Shown here: positions 8,906 through 17,922 of the stretch, piece by piece | Layout of the letters: every line of letters begins with the position of its first letter | Position numbering within the stretch: position 1 is the stretch's first letter | DNA from: Rhodopseudomonas pentothenatexigens | GTDB lineage: Bacteria > Pseudomonadota > Alphaproteobacteria > Rhizobiales > Xanthobacteraceae | Length of the DNA: 40,767 nt | Reading direction: 5' to 3' | NCBI RefSeq assembly: GCF_900218015.1 | Contig: NZ_UFQQ01000036.1 | Coordinates: forward strand, 1 to 40,767 | The notes under the pieces: model-generated | What the model was told of the DNA's origin: nothing | Database searches by the model: none | The model's input: the letters and a program-made list of their open reading frames with translations, nothing else | Translations under genes and position numbers: made by a program

Positions 8906-10228
8906 ATGTCTCGATCTCCCGACACCAAGCCGCCCCGCAGCAATCCAGCGCGCGATATCCGCCGCGCGGTGATTGCCGGCGTCGCGACACTGACGCTGGT
9001 GATTTCCACCGCCGGCGTGTGGGCGGTGACCGCGCCTCTCGCCAGCGCGGTGATCGCTCCGGCGCAGGTGGTGGTCGACAGCAACGTGCGGCGCATCCAG
9101 CATCCGACCGGCGGCGTGGTCGCCGAGATCTACGTCAATGACGGCGATCAGGTCCGCGCCGGCGACATTCTGGTGCGGCTCGACGAGACGCTGCCGCGCG
9201 CCAATCTGGCGCTGATCGAAAACCAGCTCAATCAGCTCACGGCGCGGCGCGCCCGGCTGCAGGCCGAACAGAGCGGACGAGACGCCCTGGTGCTGCCTCC
9301 GGAGATTCTCGCACGCCGCGACGTCGCGGTGATCGCCGAAATGATCGACGGTGAAACCACGCTGTTCGCCCGGCGCCGCGAGGCGATCAGCGGCCAGCAG
9401 TCGCAATTGCGCGAACGCAAAGCGCAGATCGCCGACGAAATCCGCGGCCTCGAAGCCCAGATCGCGTCGAAGCGCGAGCAGGTCCGCTGGATCCAGACCG
9501 AGCTCGACGGCGTCCGGCAGCTTTATGAGAAGAATCTCGTGCCCTATGCGCGCCTCACCGCGCTGGAACGTGAGGCCTCCCGGCTCACAGGCGAGGACGG
9601 GCAACTGATCGCCGAAATCGCGCGCGCGAAGGGCCGGATCACCGAGACCGAATTGCAGATCATCCAGCTGGTTCAGGATCAGCGCCGTGAGGTGGCGACC
9701 GAGCTGCGCGAGGTCGAAACCAAGCTCGCCGATCTCGGTGAGCGCCGCATCGCGGCGATGGATCAGCTCGAGCGCGTGGTGCTGCGCGCCCCGCAGGATG
9801 GTCTGGTCCACCAGAAATCAGTCCACACGGTCGGCGGAGTGATCACCGCCGGCGAGCAACTGATGCTGATTGTGCCCAAGGACGCGCTGGTGGTCGAGGC
9901 CCGGGTCGAACCGCAGATGATCGATCGACTGAGGGTCGGGCAATCCGCCAAGCTGCGTTTCAGCGCGTTCGACTCCGCGGTCACGCCCGAGCTCGACGGG
10001 ACATTGACGCGGATCGCCGCCGACCTGACCAAAGACCAGCAAACCGGTGCGGCGTACTACGTGGCCCGGATCAGCCTCGCCGCGACCGAACTGGCCAAGC
10101 TCGAAGGCAAGGCGCTGGTGCCGGGCATGCCGGTCGAAGCCTTCATCCAGAACGGCGTCAGGACAGCATTCGCCTATCTGCGCAAGCCGCTGGAAGACCA
10201 ACTCGCCCGCGCACTGCGTCAGAAATAG
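8906..10228 (+). CDS. prtE: Type I secretion membrane fusion protein (HlyD/PrtE family)
   Basis: Periplasmic adaptor joining the ABC exporter to the outer-membrane channel. It has a short cytoplasmic N-terminus, one membrane helix at about residues 26-46, a biotinyl-lipoyl-like half (GGVVAEIYVNDGDQV, near 65-80), a long charged coiled-coil hairpin (about 95-290) and a second lipoyl/beta-barrel part (VLRAPQDGLV, then VEARVEPQMIDRL). This order and the 440-residue length are standard for the HlyD/PrtE family. It is probably cotranscribed with the exporter (10 bases apart). A stem-forming sequence lies just after the stop codon. Confidence 0.92.
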   Translation: MSRSPDTKPPRSNPARDIRRAVIAGVATLTLVISTAGVWAVTAPLASAVIAPAQVVVDSNVRRIQHPTGGVVAEIYVNDGDQVRAGDILVRLDETLPRANLALIENQLNQLTARRARLQAEQSGRDALVLPPEILARRDVAVIAEMIDGETTLFARRREAISGQQSQLRERKAQIADEIRGLEAQIASKREQVRWIQTELDGVRQLYEKNLVPYARLTALEREASRLTGEDGQLIAEIARAKGRITETELQIIQLVQDQRREVATELREVETKLADLGERRIAAMDQLERVVLRAPQDGLVHQKSVHTVGGVITAGEQLMLIVPKDALVVEARVEPQMIDRLRVGQSAKLRFSAFDSAVTPELDGTLTRIAADLTKDQQTGAAYYVARISLAATELAKLEGKALVPGMPVEAFIQNGVRTAFAYLRKPLEDQLARALRQK

Positions 10229-10232
10229 TTCG

Positions 10233-10286
10233 TCCGAGGCGGCGACTTCGGCGTTCAGCGACGGCGTCGCAAGCTCCGGCCTCGGA
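10233..10286 (+). terminator. Possible stem-loop terminator after the secretion genes
   Basis: TCCGAGGC (10233-10240) and GCCTCGGA (10279-10286) are perfect complements, with a further GGCGAC/GTCGC pairing inside. The position right after the adaptor stop codon suits a terminator. There is only a short T-run (GGTTT) after it, so intrinsic termination is uncertain. Confidence 0.3.
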
Positions 10287-10463
10287 GGTTTCGACAGGCG
10301 TTGGCTGTGACAGCCGGTGCCGTCGAGCCCGATCGCTGCTTCCGCCGATGCGGCGCTCCCGCGAGCCGGCAGGCCTCGCACCCGGACTATCCGTGGCATC
10401 GGCCGCCGTTGCGCGATCGGCCGATTCTGCTAGAGTCGGTCGAATACTATCCTCGCACGCACC

Positions 10464-10859
10464 ATGTTGCAGATGTTCTCGCGGTCGAAGCCCGACAGAC
10501 AGTTCAAGGCACGCTCTGCCGGACGGGATTCTCAAACCGACGCCGGCCGCGTGAGTTCGATCGAACAGTCCATCGATGCCGCGCTTGCGGCAGCGCAGGC
10601 GGAGCACGCAGGTCTGAGTCAGCGGCTGACCGATGTGTTGGCGCGCGCCGCCTTGACGGTCGGCAACGACGCCGACGAATACATCGATCGCGAGCCGGAG
10701 AACAACGAGCTGCAGAGCGCACTCAGCGTCGAGATCGCGAACGCCGAGCGTCGGCTCCGGGAGCTGGAAGACAGCATCGGGCACTTCAAGTTTCTGCGGG
10801 CCGCACTCGCGACTCGCTTCCCGGATCTGATCGGTTCTCCGAACAAACCCGCCCGATAG
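10464..10859 (+). CDS. Small coiled-coil protein of unknown function
   Basis: A 131-residue protein with no recognised family. After a basic N-terminus (about residues 1-30) it is rich in A, E, L, R and Q in a heptad-like pattern (about 33-75 and 88-120), suggesting two alpha-helical coiled-coil segments. It has no signal peptide, membrane helix or catalytic motif. The start is uncertain: no good ribosome binding site precedes the ATG at 10464, and a second ATG lies three codons on. It stands alone between the secretion genes and a gene-free stretch. The amino-acid composition looks like a real protein, unlike the overlapping frames. Confidence 0.55.
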   Translation: MLQMFSRSKPDRQFKARSAGRDSQTDAGRVSSIEQSIDAALAAAQAEHAGLSQRLTDVLARAALTVGNDADEYIDREPENNELQSALSVEIANAERRLRELEDSIGHFKFLRAALATRFPDLIGSPNKPAR

Positions 10860-11216
10860 ACCATAGTCTGCATCGGGCCGGCGGGGTGCAAAATGATGGC
10901 CGCTACGTTGTGCATCCGCCGAAGCGCGACTCGATTGGATCGGCTTTCCCGGCACCTCAACGCGCGTTCCTTCGCTGCGATCGCGCAGCGTTGACTGCCG
11001 GGCCGGCCGCCGCAGCCGGGATCGACGCATCTCGCTGCTGGCAGCTCGATGGCGGCGCGCTGCACGATCGAGGGCGGGGACCAGCCAACGGGCCCGATCG
11101 CCGAGCAGCTGACTTTGGTCCCGAACGATGCCTGACTTTCACACTTGTCGACTTCTGACAGTTGCCGGCTTTCGGACGAACCGCGCTGCTACCTGACTAG
11201 CGATTACTTACATCGA
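10860..11216. other. Gene-free stretch, nothing recognised
   Basis: No convincing reading frame, RNA gene or repeat was seen. Open frames crossing it have arginine- and proline-rich compositions typical of shadows in GC-rich DNA. Confidence 0.4.
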
Positions 11217-11510
11217 TCAGGAAAACTCCATGATCACCGCGTCGACCGCGAGCGTGGCGCCGGCGGCGGCGTGGATCTTCTTGATCTGGCCGTCGCGCTC
11301 GGCGCGCAGCACGTTCTGCATCTTCATCGCCTCGACCACGGCGAGCGTCTCGCCGGCCTTGACCTCCTGGCCCTCGGCCACTGCGATCGACACGATCAGC
11401 CCCGGCATCGGGCACAGCACCTTCTTGCCGGTGTCGGCCTTGTCGACTTCCTTCATCCAGCGCGCCGCCGCCGCTTCGCGCTCGCTCGCGGCTTGCTCGC
11501 GCCTCGTCAT
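11217..11510 (-). pseudogene. Relic of a biotin carboxyl carrier domain (C-terminus of an acyl-CoA carboxylase alpha subunit)
   Basis: From about LCPMPGLIVSIAV to the stop, the reading matches the C-terminal biotinyl domain of propionyl-/acetyl-CoA carboxylase alpha subunits, including the biotin-lysine motif EAMKM and a terminal AVDAVIMEF. The biotin carboxylase and transfer domains, which should supply some 580 more residues upstream, are absent. The sequence before the domain (RREQAASEREAAAARW) looks unrelated, and no ribosome binding site precedes the ATG at 11510. The frame itself stays open back to 11753. It is most likely a decayed or recombined 3' fragment next to tRNA-Met; a free-standing small biotin carrier is a less likely alternative. 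Confidence 0.6.
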
Positions 11511-11770
11511 CCAGAGGTGGCCCTTTTGGACGCCGATACGGGGTCCCGATCCAATGCCGATTGACCGATATGCCCGATACAGGACATCGGACAGAGGTGG
11601 ATCTGTCTTCGAGATTGTTCTTCCCCGCGAGGGCGCTGCAACGGGAAGGCTGCGTCTCAGGCTCTGAAGACGTGACAAGTGCAGATCTCTGCGCCGTCTA
11701 TCAACGACACATCTCTTGGCGCAGCATGCGCCGGCCAAGTTCCACGGTTTCAAGAATTTGCAGAAGAATT

Positions 11771-11847
11771 TGGTAGCGGGAGAGGGACTTGAACCCCCGA
11801 CCCCAGGATTATGATTCCCGTGCTCTAACCAGCTGAGCTACCCCGCC
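11771..11847 (-). tRNA. tRNA-Met (anticodon CAT, elongator type)
   Basis: Read on the minus strand, a 77-base cloverleaf begins GGCGGGGTAGCTCAG, has anticodon loop AATCATAAT with CAT as anticodon, and T-arm GGGGGTTCAAGTCCC. The acceptor stem pairs over seven positions, and the terminal CCA is encoded (TGG at 11771-11773). The body resembles rhizobial elongator tRNA-Met; a lysidine-modified tRNA-Ile2 also has CAT and cannot be fully excluded by eye. Confidence 0.95.
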
Positions 11848-11974
11848 ACGGTGGTTCGTCGTCGGCCCTGCGAGCGAAAGCGACGCGAACGCGCGGCATA
11901 TAAGGAGGCGCGGGTTGCGCTGTCAAGCAGCCGGCCGGGCCAGCGACCGGCGCGCCCTTCGGTCGCCGCATCGG

Positions 11975-12316
11975 CTATTTCGGCCGCACCGCCGGGTCGC
12001 CGCCCGGAGTGCCCGGCGGCGGAATCACCCGCATGGTGCCGACATCCGGGGCCGGCGCGCGGATCTCCGGGTCGATGCCGGTCGGCGGGCAGAGCACGCC
12101 GTCGGTTTTAGCCAGCTTTTCGCCGAGCGGCTGCCCGGTCTGCCCGGTGGTGGCGCCAGGCGCGGTGGTGCCGGGCGGATTGGCGGTCCCCGGATGCGGC
12201 GCGCAGGCGGTCGCGGCCGGAGCGGCGGTTGTCGGCGGCTTCGGCGGCGCCTGGGCCAGCGCCGGCGCGGCGGCCAAGGCGAGACAACCGAATGCAAGGG
12301 TGAGCTTCGACATCAT
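11975..12316 (-). CDS. Exported proline/alanine-rich small protein
   Basis: A 113-residue protein with a clear signal peptide (MSKLTLAFGCLALAAAPALAQA, cleavage after about residue 22). The mature part is low-complexity, rich in P, A, T and G, with only two cysteines (CAPH and VLCPPTG), which could form a disulfide. No domain is recognised; function unknown. Two adjacent ATGs (12316 and 12313) are possible starts. It lies 45 bases downstream of pmtA on the same strand and could be cotranscribed with it. Confidence 0.7.
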   Translation of the reverse strand: MMSKLTLAFGCLALAAAPALAQAPPKPPTTAAPAATACAPHPGTANPPGTTAPGATTGQTGQPLGEKLAKTDGVLCPPTGIDPEIRAPAPDVGTMRVIPPPGTPGGDPAVRPK

Positions 12317-12361
12317 GCCCGGACAACGTGACGCGTGGCGCCGCGTTCCGGCGACGAGAGG

Positions 12362-13000
12362 TCACAGTTTGCGATAGCGGATCAGCGAGAAATGGCCCAT
12401 CGGCGGCATCGGCCGACGCTCGGCCAGTTCGACCCCGCCGTGACGCGCCGCCCAGTTCACCAGCCGCTGCCACGGGAACTCGGGCCGCCAGCCGAGGCGG
12501 CGCGCGATCGGCGAGAACGCCAGCTCGAACAGCTTGCGGGGACCGCTCTCGGCGCCGATGTGGTTGACCAGGATCAGCTCGCCGCCCGGCTTCAGCACGC
12601 GGACGAAATCGTCGAGCGTGGCTTCCGGGTCCGGCACCGCGGTGATGACGTATTGCGCCACGACCGCGTCGAAGTGGTTTTCCGGGAACGCCAGGTTCTT
12701 GGCGTCCATCACCGCCAGCACGTCGACATTGGTCAGGTTCAGCGCGCGAACACGCTCGTGCGCCTTGCGCAGCATCGGCTCGGAAATGTCGACGCCGCAC
12801 AGCCGCGTGGTCTTCGAATAATCCGACAGCGACAGTCCGGTGCCGACGCCGACGTCGAGCACCCGCCCGCCGATCGCATCGGCCACCGCGATGGTCGATT
12901 GCCGGCCGCTGTCGAAGACTTTGCCGAAAACCAGATCGTAAATCGGCGCCCAGCGCGCGTAGGCTTTCGCCACGCCCGCGCGATCGATGTCGTTCGCCAT
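12362..13000 (-). CDS. pmtA: Phosphatidylethanolamine N-methyltransferase-like SAM methyltransferase (PmtA type)
   Basis: A 212-residue class I SAM-dependent methyltransferase. It has SAM-binding motif I LDVGVGTGLSL (near residues 45-55), an acidic motif II (CGVDIS), the post-motif DAVVAQYVITAVPDP and motif LKPGGELILVNH. The N-terminal YARWAPIYDLVFGKVF and the short length match the Rhodobacter/Bradyrhizobium-type PmtA, which methylates phosphatidylethanolamine stepwise to phosphatidylcholine at the membrane. The ATG at 13000 is chosen because a GGGGCGGGG tract precedes it; the open frame continues upstream into mnmA without family resemblance. It follows mnmA by 19 bases, suggesting cotranscription. 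Ubiquinone-type methyltransferases share the fold, so substrate is inferred. Confidence 0.85.
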   Translation of the reverse strand: MANDIDRAGVAKAYARWAPIYDLVFGKVFDSGRQSTIAVADAIGGRVLDVGVGTGLSLSDYSKTTRLCGVDISEPMLRKAHERVRALNLTNVDVLAVMDAKNLAFPENHFDAVVAQYVITAVPDPEATLDDFVRVLKPGGELILVNHIGAESGPRKLFELAFSPIARRLGWRPEFPWQRLVNWAARHGGVELAERRPMPPMGHFSLIRYRKL

Positions 13001-13019
13001 ACCCCGCCCCGAAATGTCC

Positions 13020-14225
13020 TTAGCCGCGCGCGGCGGCCAGCGCCGGCGCCTCGATGTGCTCACGCCCGCCTTCGAACCGGCGCGGCGCCGCGCTCTTGAT
13101 GAAGCCGCCGCCGAGTACGCGGGCCTGGCCTTCGGCCGCGTCGTAGAACACGCAAGCCTGGCCCGGCGACACGCCCTCTTCGCCGACCACGAGTTCGACC
13201 TCGTAGCCGCCGTTCGCGGCGCGCAGCCAGGCCGGCTGCGGCGCCCGCGTCGAGCGCACCCGGACGAACAGCTCCAGGCCGTCACCGATCACATCGTCGA
13301 GCACCCCGTCGCCGATCCAGTTGACGTCGCGCAGCACGATCCGGTCCATCAGCAGCGCTTCGCGCGGGCCGACCACGACCTGCCGCCGCGCCGCATCGAG
13401 CCGCAGCACGTAAAGCGGCGCGCGCGACGCAATACCGAGACCGCGGCGCTGGCCGACGGTGAAGTGCACGATGCCGGGGTGCCGGCCGAGCACGCGGCCG
13501 TCGACATCGACGATGTCGCCCGGCTCCATCGCGTTCGGCTTCAGCCGCTCGACCACGTCGGTGTAGCGCCCGGTCGGCACGAAGCAGATGTCCTGGCTGT
13601 CGTGCTTGTCGGCGACCGACAGACCGAATTGCCGCGCCAGCTCGCGGGTCTGCGGCTTGGTCATGTCGCCGAGCGGGAAGCGCAGGAAGTCGAGCTGCTC
13701 GCGGGTGGTGGCGAACAGGAAATAGCTCTGGTCGCGGTCGGCATCGGCGGCGCAGACCAGCGCGCGCGAACCGTCCGGCAGCCGCCGCGACGACACGTAG
13801 TGACCGGTTGCCAGCGCCGAAGCACCGAGTTCGCGCGCTGTGGCGAGCAAATCCCGGAACTTGACCGAGCGATTGCACTCGATGCACGGCACCGGCGTCT
13901 CGCCGGACGCGTAGCTGTCGGCGAAGCTGTCGATCACCGACTCGCGAAACCGGCTTTCGTAGTCGAGCACGTAGTGCGGGATCCCGATCCGCTCCGCGAC
14001 CGCGCGGGCGTCGTGAATGTCCTGGCCGGCGCAGCAGGCCCCCTTGCGATGGGTGGCGGCGCCGTGATCGTAGAGCTGCAGCGTGATGCCGACGACGTCG
14101 TAACCCTGCGCCTTGAGCAGCGCGGCGGTCGTCGAGGAATCGACACCACCGGACATCGCGACCACGACGCGGGTGTCCTGCGGCCGGCCTTCGAGATCCA
14201 GACTGTTGAGCATTGGTTCAGTCAT
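13020..14225 (-). CDS. mnmA: tRNA-specific 2-thiouridylase MnmA
   Basis: Cytoplasmic enzyme that thiolates U34 in the anticodon of Lys, Glu and Gln tRNAs. The 401 residues show the ATP-pyrophosphatase P-loop SGGVDSS (near 25-31), the first catalytic cysteine in VPCIECN, the tRNA-contact region ATGHY, the second catalytic cysteine in SQDICFV and the C-terminal beta-barrel domain with [10 protein letters not shown]. The length is near normal, with a short C-terminal extension. The start ATG at 14225 precedes the conserved core by about 15 residues; a second in-frame ATG (MLNSLD) four codons on is an alternative. It leads a probable mnmA-pmtA unit. Confidence 0.96.
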   Translation of the reverse strand: MTEPMLNSLDLEGRPQDTRVVVAMSGGVDSSTTAALLKAQGYDVVGITLQLYDHGAATHRKGACCAGQDIHDARAVAERIGIPHYVLDYESRFRESVIDSFADSYASGETPVPCIECNRSVKFRDLLATARELGASALATGHYVSSRRLPDGSRALVCAADADRDQSYFLFATTREQLDFLRFPLGDMTKPQTRELARQFGLSVADKHDSQDICFVPTGRYTDVVERLKPNAMEPGDIVDVDGRVLGRHPGIVHFTVGQRRGLGIASRAPLYVLRLDAARRQVVVGPREALLMDRIVLRDVNWIGDGVLDDVIGDGLELFVRVRSTRAPQPAWLRAANGGYEVELVVGEEGVSPGQACVFYDAAEGQARVLGGGFIKSAAPRRFEGGREHIEAPALAAARG

Positions 14226-14510
14226 GAGCTGCGACCGGCGTCTGCCGCGCGGTCATCCTTCCGCATTGTCCGGAAGCGGCCGTGCCAGTTCCGCGAACCT
14301 CGGTGAGGCCTGCTTTTAATATAGGCCGCGTTCCGGGGGCGCAATCGCAGCGGCCGGCTTTTGCCGAACCACGCGGCGGCAGATTCTGCCCGCCGCGGCA
14401 AGAATCGCGTGCCGGCGGCCGCTTCCCAACCCGCCGACACGCCATCATCCGTTTGTATTCGCTACTGTTTTTGTTTGGCCCGGTCCTTGCTGAAGGGATT
14501 CGACTGAAGC

Positions 14511-16115
14511 GTGAGAGAGATTGCCGTGGTCACCGTATCGCCCGATGTCGCAGCCAGCACCGCCTCCCTGTCGCCCCGCCCGTCGGCGCGGCAAGAGCGG
14601 TCGTCGCACACCGACGATTTCGCTGCGCTCGTCGACAGCAATACCGCCGCCTACGACAAAGCCACCGCGGCTCCGGCCAAATCGGACCCCCGTCCGTCGA
14701 GCAGTGCGGCGGACGAGCGCAGCGCCAGCCGCAGTTCCCGCGCCGAGCGAAGCGACGTACCGGACCGCAGCCGCGACGCCGACCAGGGCTCCCGGCGCGC
14801 CGACGACGCATCCTCGCCCCGTGAATCGACGGCCTCGGATGCGAAAGCGGACGATGCCGGCGGAGCCGACAAATCCAGCAAGACCAAGGGCGACAAGGCG
14901 GACGGTGGCAAGTCCTCCGACGAGGGCGCGTCGAGCGACGGCAAGGCCAGTGCGGACGCAACGGGCACCGACCAGACAAAGACCGACGATGCCACCGCGA
15001 CCGTCACCATCACCGCGGACGCCACCGCACTGATGGCGCCGAAGGTCGAAATCACGCCGGCGGCCGCCACCGCGACCGGCGATGCGACAGCGTCCGGCGC
15101 TACGCCGGCAGCAGTTGCGGCCGCTGCTGCGCTCAAGGCCAAGGCGGCGGCCGAGACCGGAACCGTGTCGACACAGGCCCAAAGCACTGCGCAGACCGCG
15201 ACCGCGGAGACGGCTTCGACCGGTGTCGCGACCGATCCGAAGCTCGCGGCGCTCGCCGCGCAGGCCAATGCGGCCAAGCCCGGCACCAAGACCGACGCCG
15301 CTGCCAAGCCGGACGGCAAGACCGAGACCAAGACGGTGGCGACGACCGCCGACGGTGCGACGATCCAGGCAGCGACGGCAAACGCCACGGCCGCGGCGAC
15401 GCAGCCGCAGGCCGCTGCGGCGACGACCGAGACCCAGCCGCATGCGGACTCCAAGGCCGCCCACGCGCTCGCCGGCGGCGGCGAGGGCAAGGACGGCGGC
15501 CAGAAGCCAGGCGCCTCGTCTCTCGGCACCGAGACGGCTCTGCCGCAGGCCCAGGCCAATGTCGGCAGCAATAACCTGCCGCAGACGCCGTTCACGGTGG
15601 TGCCGCATCTGCAACCGACCCTCACCGCTGCCGGCACGACGACCGCGGCCGCCGCGCTGCTCACCGCAAACGCCGCGAGCAATGCGCCGGTGCCGGTCGA
15701 AGGCCTCGCGGTCGAGATCGCCGCGCGCGCCCGCGGCGGCGCGACCCGCTTCGACATCCGGCTCGATCCCGCGGAGCTCGGCCGCATCGACGTGCGAATC
15801 GACGTCGACCGCCACGGCCAGGTGACGTCGCATCTCACCGTGGAAAAGCCCGAGACGCTGCAGATGCTGCGCCAGGACCAGACCCAGTTGCAGCGCGCGC
15901 TCGATGACGCCGGCCTGAAAACCGGTGACGGCGGCCTGCAATTCAGCCTGCGCGACCAGTCGTCGTCGGGGCAACAGCAAGGCCAGCAGCAGGACGGCGG
16001 CCGCCGTCCGCAGCAACTGGTGATCAGCCAGGACGAACTGCCGCCCACGGCGAACGCCGGCCGCGGTTACGGCCGCATGCTCGGTGCGAGCAGCGGCGTC
16101 GACATCCGGATTTGA
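14511..16115 (+). CDS. fliK: Flagellar hook-length control protein FliK
   Basis: FliK is the secreted ruler that sets hook length and switches the flagellar export apparatus to filament substrates. The first 400 or so residues are low-complexity (A, T, D, K, S), typical of the ruler part. The C-terminal domain (about 405-490) carries the conserved FDIRLDPAELGRIDVRIDV core followed by LQMLRQD and L..AL..AGL, the Flg_hook signature. A Q-rich linker follows. Start codon is GTG: 14511 is given; GTG at 14526 is an equally good candidate with GAGAGAG upstream. It is 12 bases from flgD, so the two form a unit. Confidence 0.9.
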   Translation: MREIAVVTVSPDVAASTASLSPRPSARQERSSHTDDFAALVDSNTAAYDKATAAPAKSDPRPSSSAADERSASRSSRAERSDVPDRSRDADQGSRRADDASSPRESTASDAKADDAGGADKSSKTKGDKADGGKSSDEGASSDGKASADATGTDQTKTDDATATVTITADATALMAPKVEITPAAATATGDATASGATPAAVAAAAALKAKAAAETGTVSTQAQSTAQTATAETASTGVATDPKLAALAAQANAAKPGTKTDAAAKPDGKTETKTVATTADGATIQAATANATAAATQPQAAAATTETQPHADSKAAHALAGGGEGKDGGQKPGASSLGTETALPQAQANVGSNNLPQTPFTVVPHLQPTLTAAGTTTAAAALLTANAASNAPVPVEGLAVEIAARARGGATRFDIRLDPAELGRIDVRIDVDRHGQVTSHLTVEKPETLQMLRQDQTQLQRALDDAGLKTGDGGLQFSLRDQSSSGQQQGQQQDGGRRPQQLVISQDELPPTANAGRGYGRMLGASSGVDIRI

Positions 16116-16127
16116 GGAGTAGCCAGC

Positions 16128-16841
16128 ATGTCCGTCGATGCAACCGCCGCGACCACGCCGTACTCGGCCCCCAACCCGAACTACTCGGCCGAAACCGCGA
16201 AGTCGAAGACCGGCTCAACGCCGGGGATCGCCGACAATTTCCAGACCTTCCTGACGCTGCTGACGACGCAGCTGAAGAACCAGAACCCGATGGACCCGCT
16301 GGACACCAACCAGTTCACCCAGCAACTGGTGCAGTTCGCCGGCATCGAACAGCAGCTCAAATCCAACGAGTCGCTGAGCTCGCTGGTGCAATTGCAGACC
16401 ACCGCGCAGGCGACGCAGGCCATGAGCCTCGTCGGCGCCAACGCCATCGTCGACGGCAGCAAGGTGCAGATGACCGACAGCAAGGCGGTATGGTCGCTGT
16501 CGACCGACAAGCCGGTCACCGCGCAGGTCTCGATCCAGAGCGACACCGGTCAGACGGTGTATTCCGGCAAATTCACCATCAACGCCGGCAAGGATCAGGC
16601 GTTCGCCTGGGACGGCCGCGGCAACGACGGCACCAAATGGCCGGACGGCAACTACACGCTGTCGATCGTCGCCACTGATGCGTCGGGCAAGACCGCCACC
16701 GTCTCCACCCAGATCCAGGGCACGATCGACTCCGTCGATCTCAGCCAGACCCCGCCGAAACTGTCGATCGGCGGCCAGACCTTCACGCTCGACCAGATCA
16801 ACAAGCTGGTGCGGTCGAGCAGCTCGGCGACCACGATGTGA
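16128..16841 (+). CDS. flgD: Flagellar hook assembly scaffold FlgD
   Basis: Scaffold that caps the growing hook and is needed for hook subunit polymerisation. The 237 residues have the FlgD N-terminal signature (FLTLLTTQLKNQNPMDPLDTN, split around residues 36-57, then QFTQQLVQFAGIEQQ) and the C-terminal FlgD Ig/tudor-like domain (VYSGKFTINAG, AWDGRGNDG, WPDGNYTLSI). A strong ribosome binding site (GAGGAG) precedes the ATG. It follows fliK closely; other flagellar genes are not in this window, so this is an isolated pair here. Confidence 0.96.
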   Translation: MSVDATAATTPYSAPNPNYSAETAKSKTGSTPGIADNFQTFLTLLTTQLKNQNPMDPLDTNQFTQQLVQFAGIEQQLKSNESLSSLVQLQTTAQATQAMSLVGANAIVDGSKVQMTDSKAVWSLSTDKPVTAQVSIQSDTGQTVYSGKFTINAGKDQAFAWDGRGNDGTKWPDGNYTLSIVATDASGKTATVSTQIQGTIDSVDLSQTPPKLSIGGQTFTLDQINKLVRSSSSATTM

Positions 16842-16877
16842 CGATCGCCGCGCCGGCGCGGCATAGGAAGAGAGCGC

Positions 16878-17696
16878 TCACGGTCCGACCAGCTTGTCGG
16901 CGAAGTAAGCGATCGTCTTGCGGTACACCAGCGCGCGATTCCATTCGCGCATCGCCTCGAAATTCGCCGTGCCTTCTTCGTAGGAGCCGCCGGCCTGCCA
17001 GCCCGCGGTCTTCAGCAGGTTGGCGGTCGAGGCCAGCACGTCCGGCACGCTGTGGCGCAGATCGACGTGGCCGTTGCCGTCGTAGTCGACGCCGTATTTG
17101 ATGTAGGACGACGGCAGGAACTGGGTCTGGCCGATCTCGCCCGCGTAAGCGCCGATCATGTCGCGCAGCGTCAGGTCGCCGCGCTGCACGATCTTCAGCG
17201 CCGCCATCAATTCGCCCTGGAACAGCTCGGTGCGGCGGCAGTCGTGCGCCAGCGTCGCCAGCACCCGGAACACCGGCAGCTTGCCGGTGTCGCCCTTGCC
17301 GTAGTCGGACTCCAGTCCCCAGATCGCCACCACGATCTGCGGCGGCACGCCGAACTGCCGCTCGATCCGCGACAGCAGCGAGGCGTGGCGCATCAGCATC
17401 GCCCGCCCGGCCTTGATCCGGCCGGCGCCGACCCGGGTCGAGACGTATTGCTCGAAGGTTTTGTTGAAGGTGCCGCGCTGGCGGCGGTCGAACGCCAGCA
17501 CCGCGGGGTCCTCGGTGACGCCGCCGAGCGCCTGCGAGATCACGCTCTGCGAAATCCCGGCCTGCGCGGCCTCCGCCGAAAAGCTGGCGATGAAGCTGTT
17601 GAAGTCGCCGCCGCAGCGGGCGGCCTCAGCCGGCGCGGTGGACAGCAGCGCGCCGCCGAGGGCGCAGGTGACGAGAGCGAGGCGCAGCTTCAACAT
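16878..17696 (-). CDS. Periplasmic lytic murein transglycosylase (MltB/SLT_2 type)
   Basis: Cleaves peptidoglycan glycan strands with 1,6-anhydro-muramic acid formation (family knowledge). A signal peptide covers about residues 1-24 (ending APAEA). The transglycosylase domain contains the catalytic glutamate in IWGLESDYGK, then RTELFQGELMAAL, the GEIGQTQFLPSSY motif and DYDGNGHVDL, all hallmarks of the MltB family. No C-terminal peptidoglycan-binding domain is present, so it is a short form of 272 residues. ATG at 17696 is preferred: GGAG lies just upstream, and the alternative at 17717 is TTG. No lipobox is evident, so it is likely soluble. Confidence 0.92.
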   Translation of the reverse strand: MLKLRLALVTCALGGALLSTAPAEAARCGGDFNSFIASFSAEAAQAGISQSVISQALGGVTEDPAVLAFDRRQRGTFNKTFEQYVSTRVGAGRIKAGRAMLMRHASLLSRIERQFGVPPQIVVAIWGLESDYGKGDTGKLPVFRVLATLAHDCRRTELFQGELMAALKIVQRGDLTLRDMIGAYAGEIGQTQFLPSSYIKYGVDYDGNGHVDLRHSVPDVLASTANLLKTAGWQAGGSYEEGTANFEAMREWNRALVYRKTIAYFADKLVGP

Positions 17697-17922
17697 CTGA
17701 ATCGTGTCTCCAGGCAACGGAAATGGCAGAGCGAAGGAACGGCGGACCAGAACCGAATGCGTATTGATGCGTATTGCTATGACAACCGCGCGAATCTACC
17801 ATTTCGCTGTTGCGGTTGCGAGGCGGCGCCAACAGCGCCATATCTGCTCCGTCTGATCGGCCCCGAATCCATGGACGCTGGCGACCAGCCGGCGGATCAT
17901 CGTCAGCGAAGGGAATCACCTC

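Noticed and set aside
7291-9096. Minus-strand open frame of 601 codons over the secretion ABC gene
   Set aside because: The plus frame has all ABC motifs; the minus frame is arginine/histidine-rich shadow sequence.
10301-11158. Plus-strand open frame of 285 codons
   Set aside because: Arginine/proline-rich with no protein-like hydrophobic pattern, and it overlaps the better 131-residue frame.
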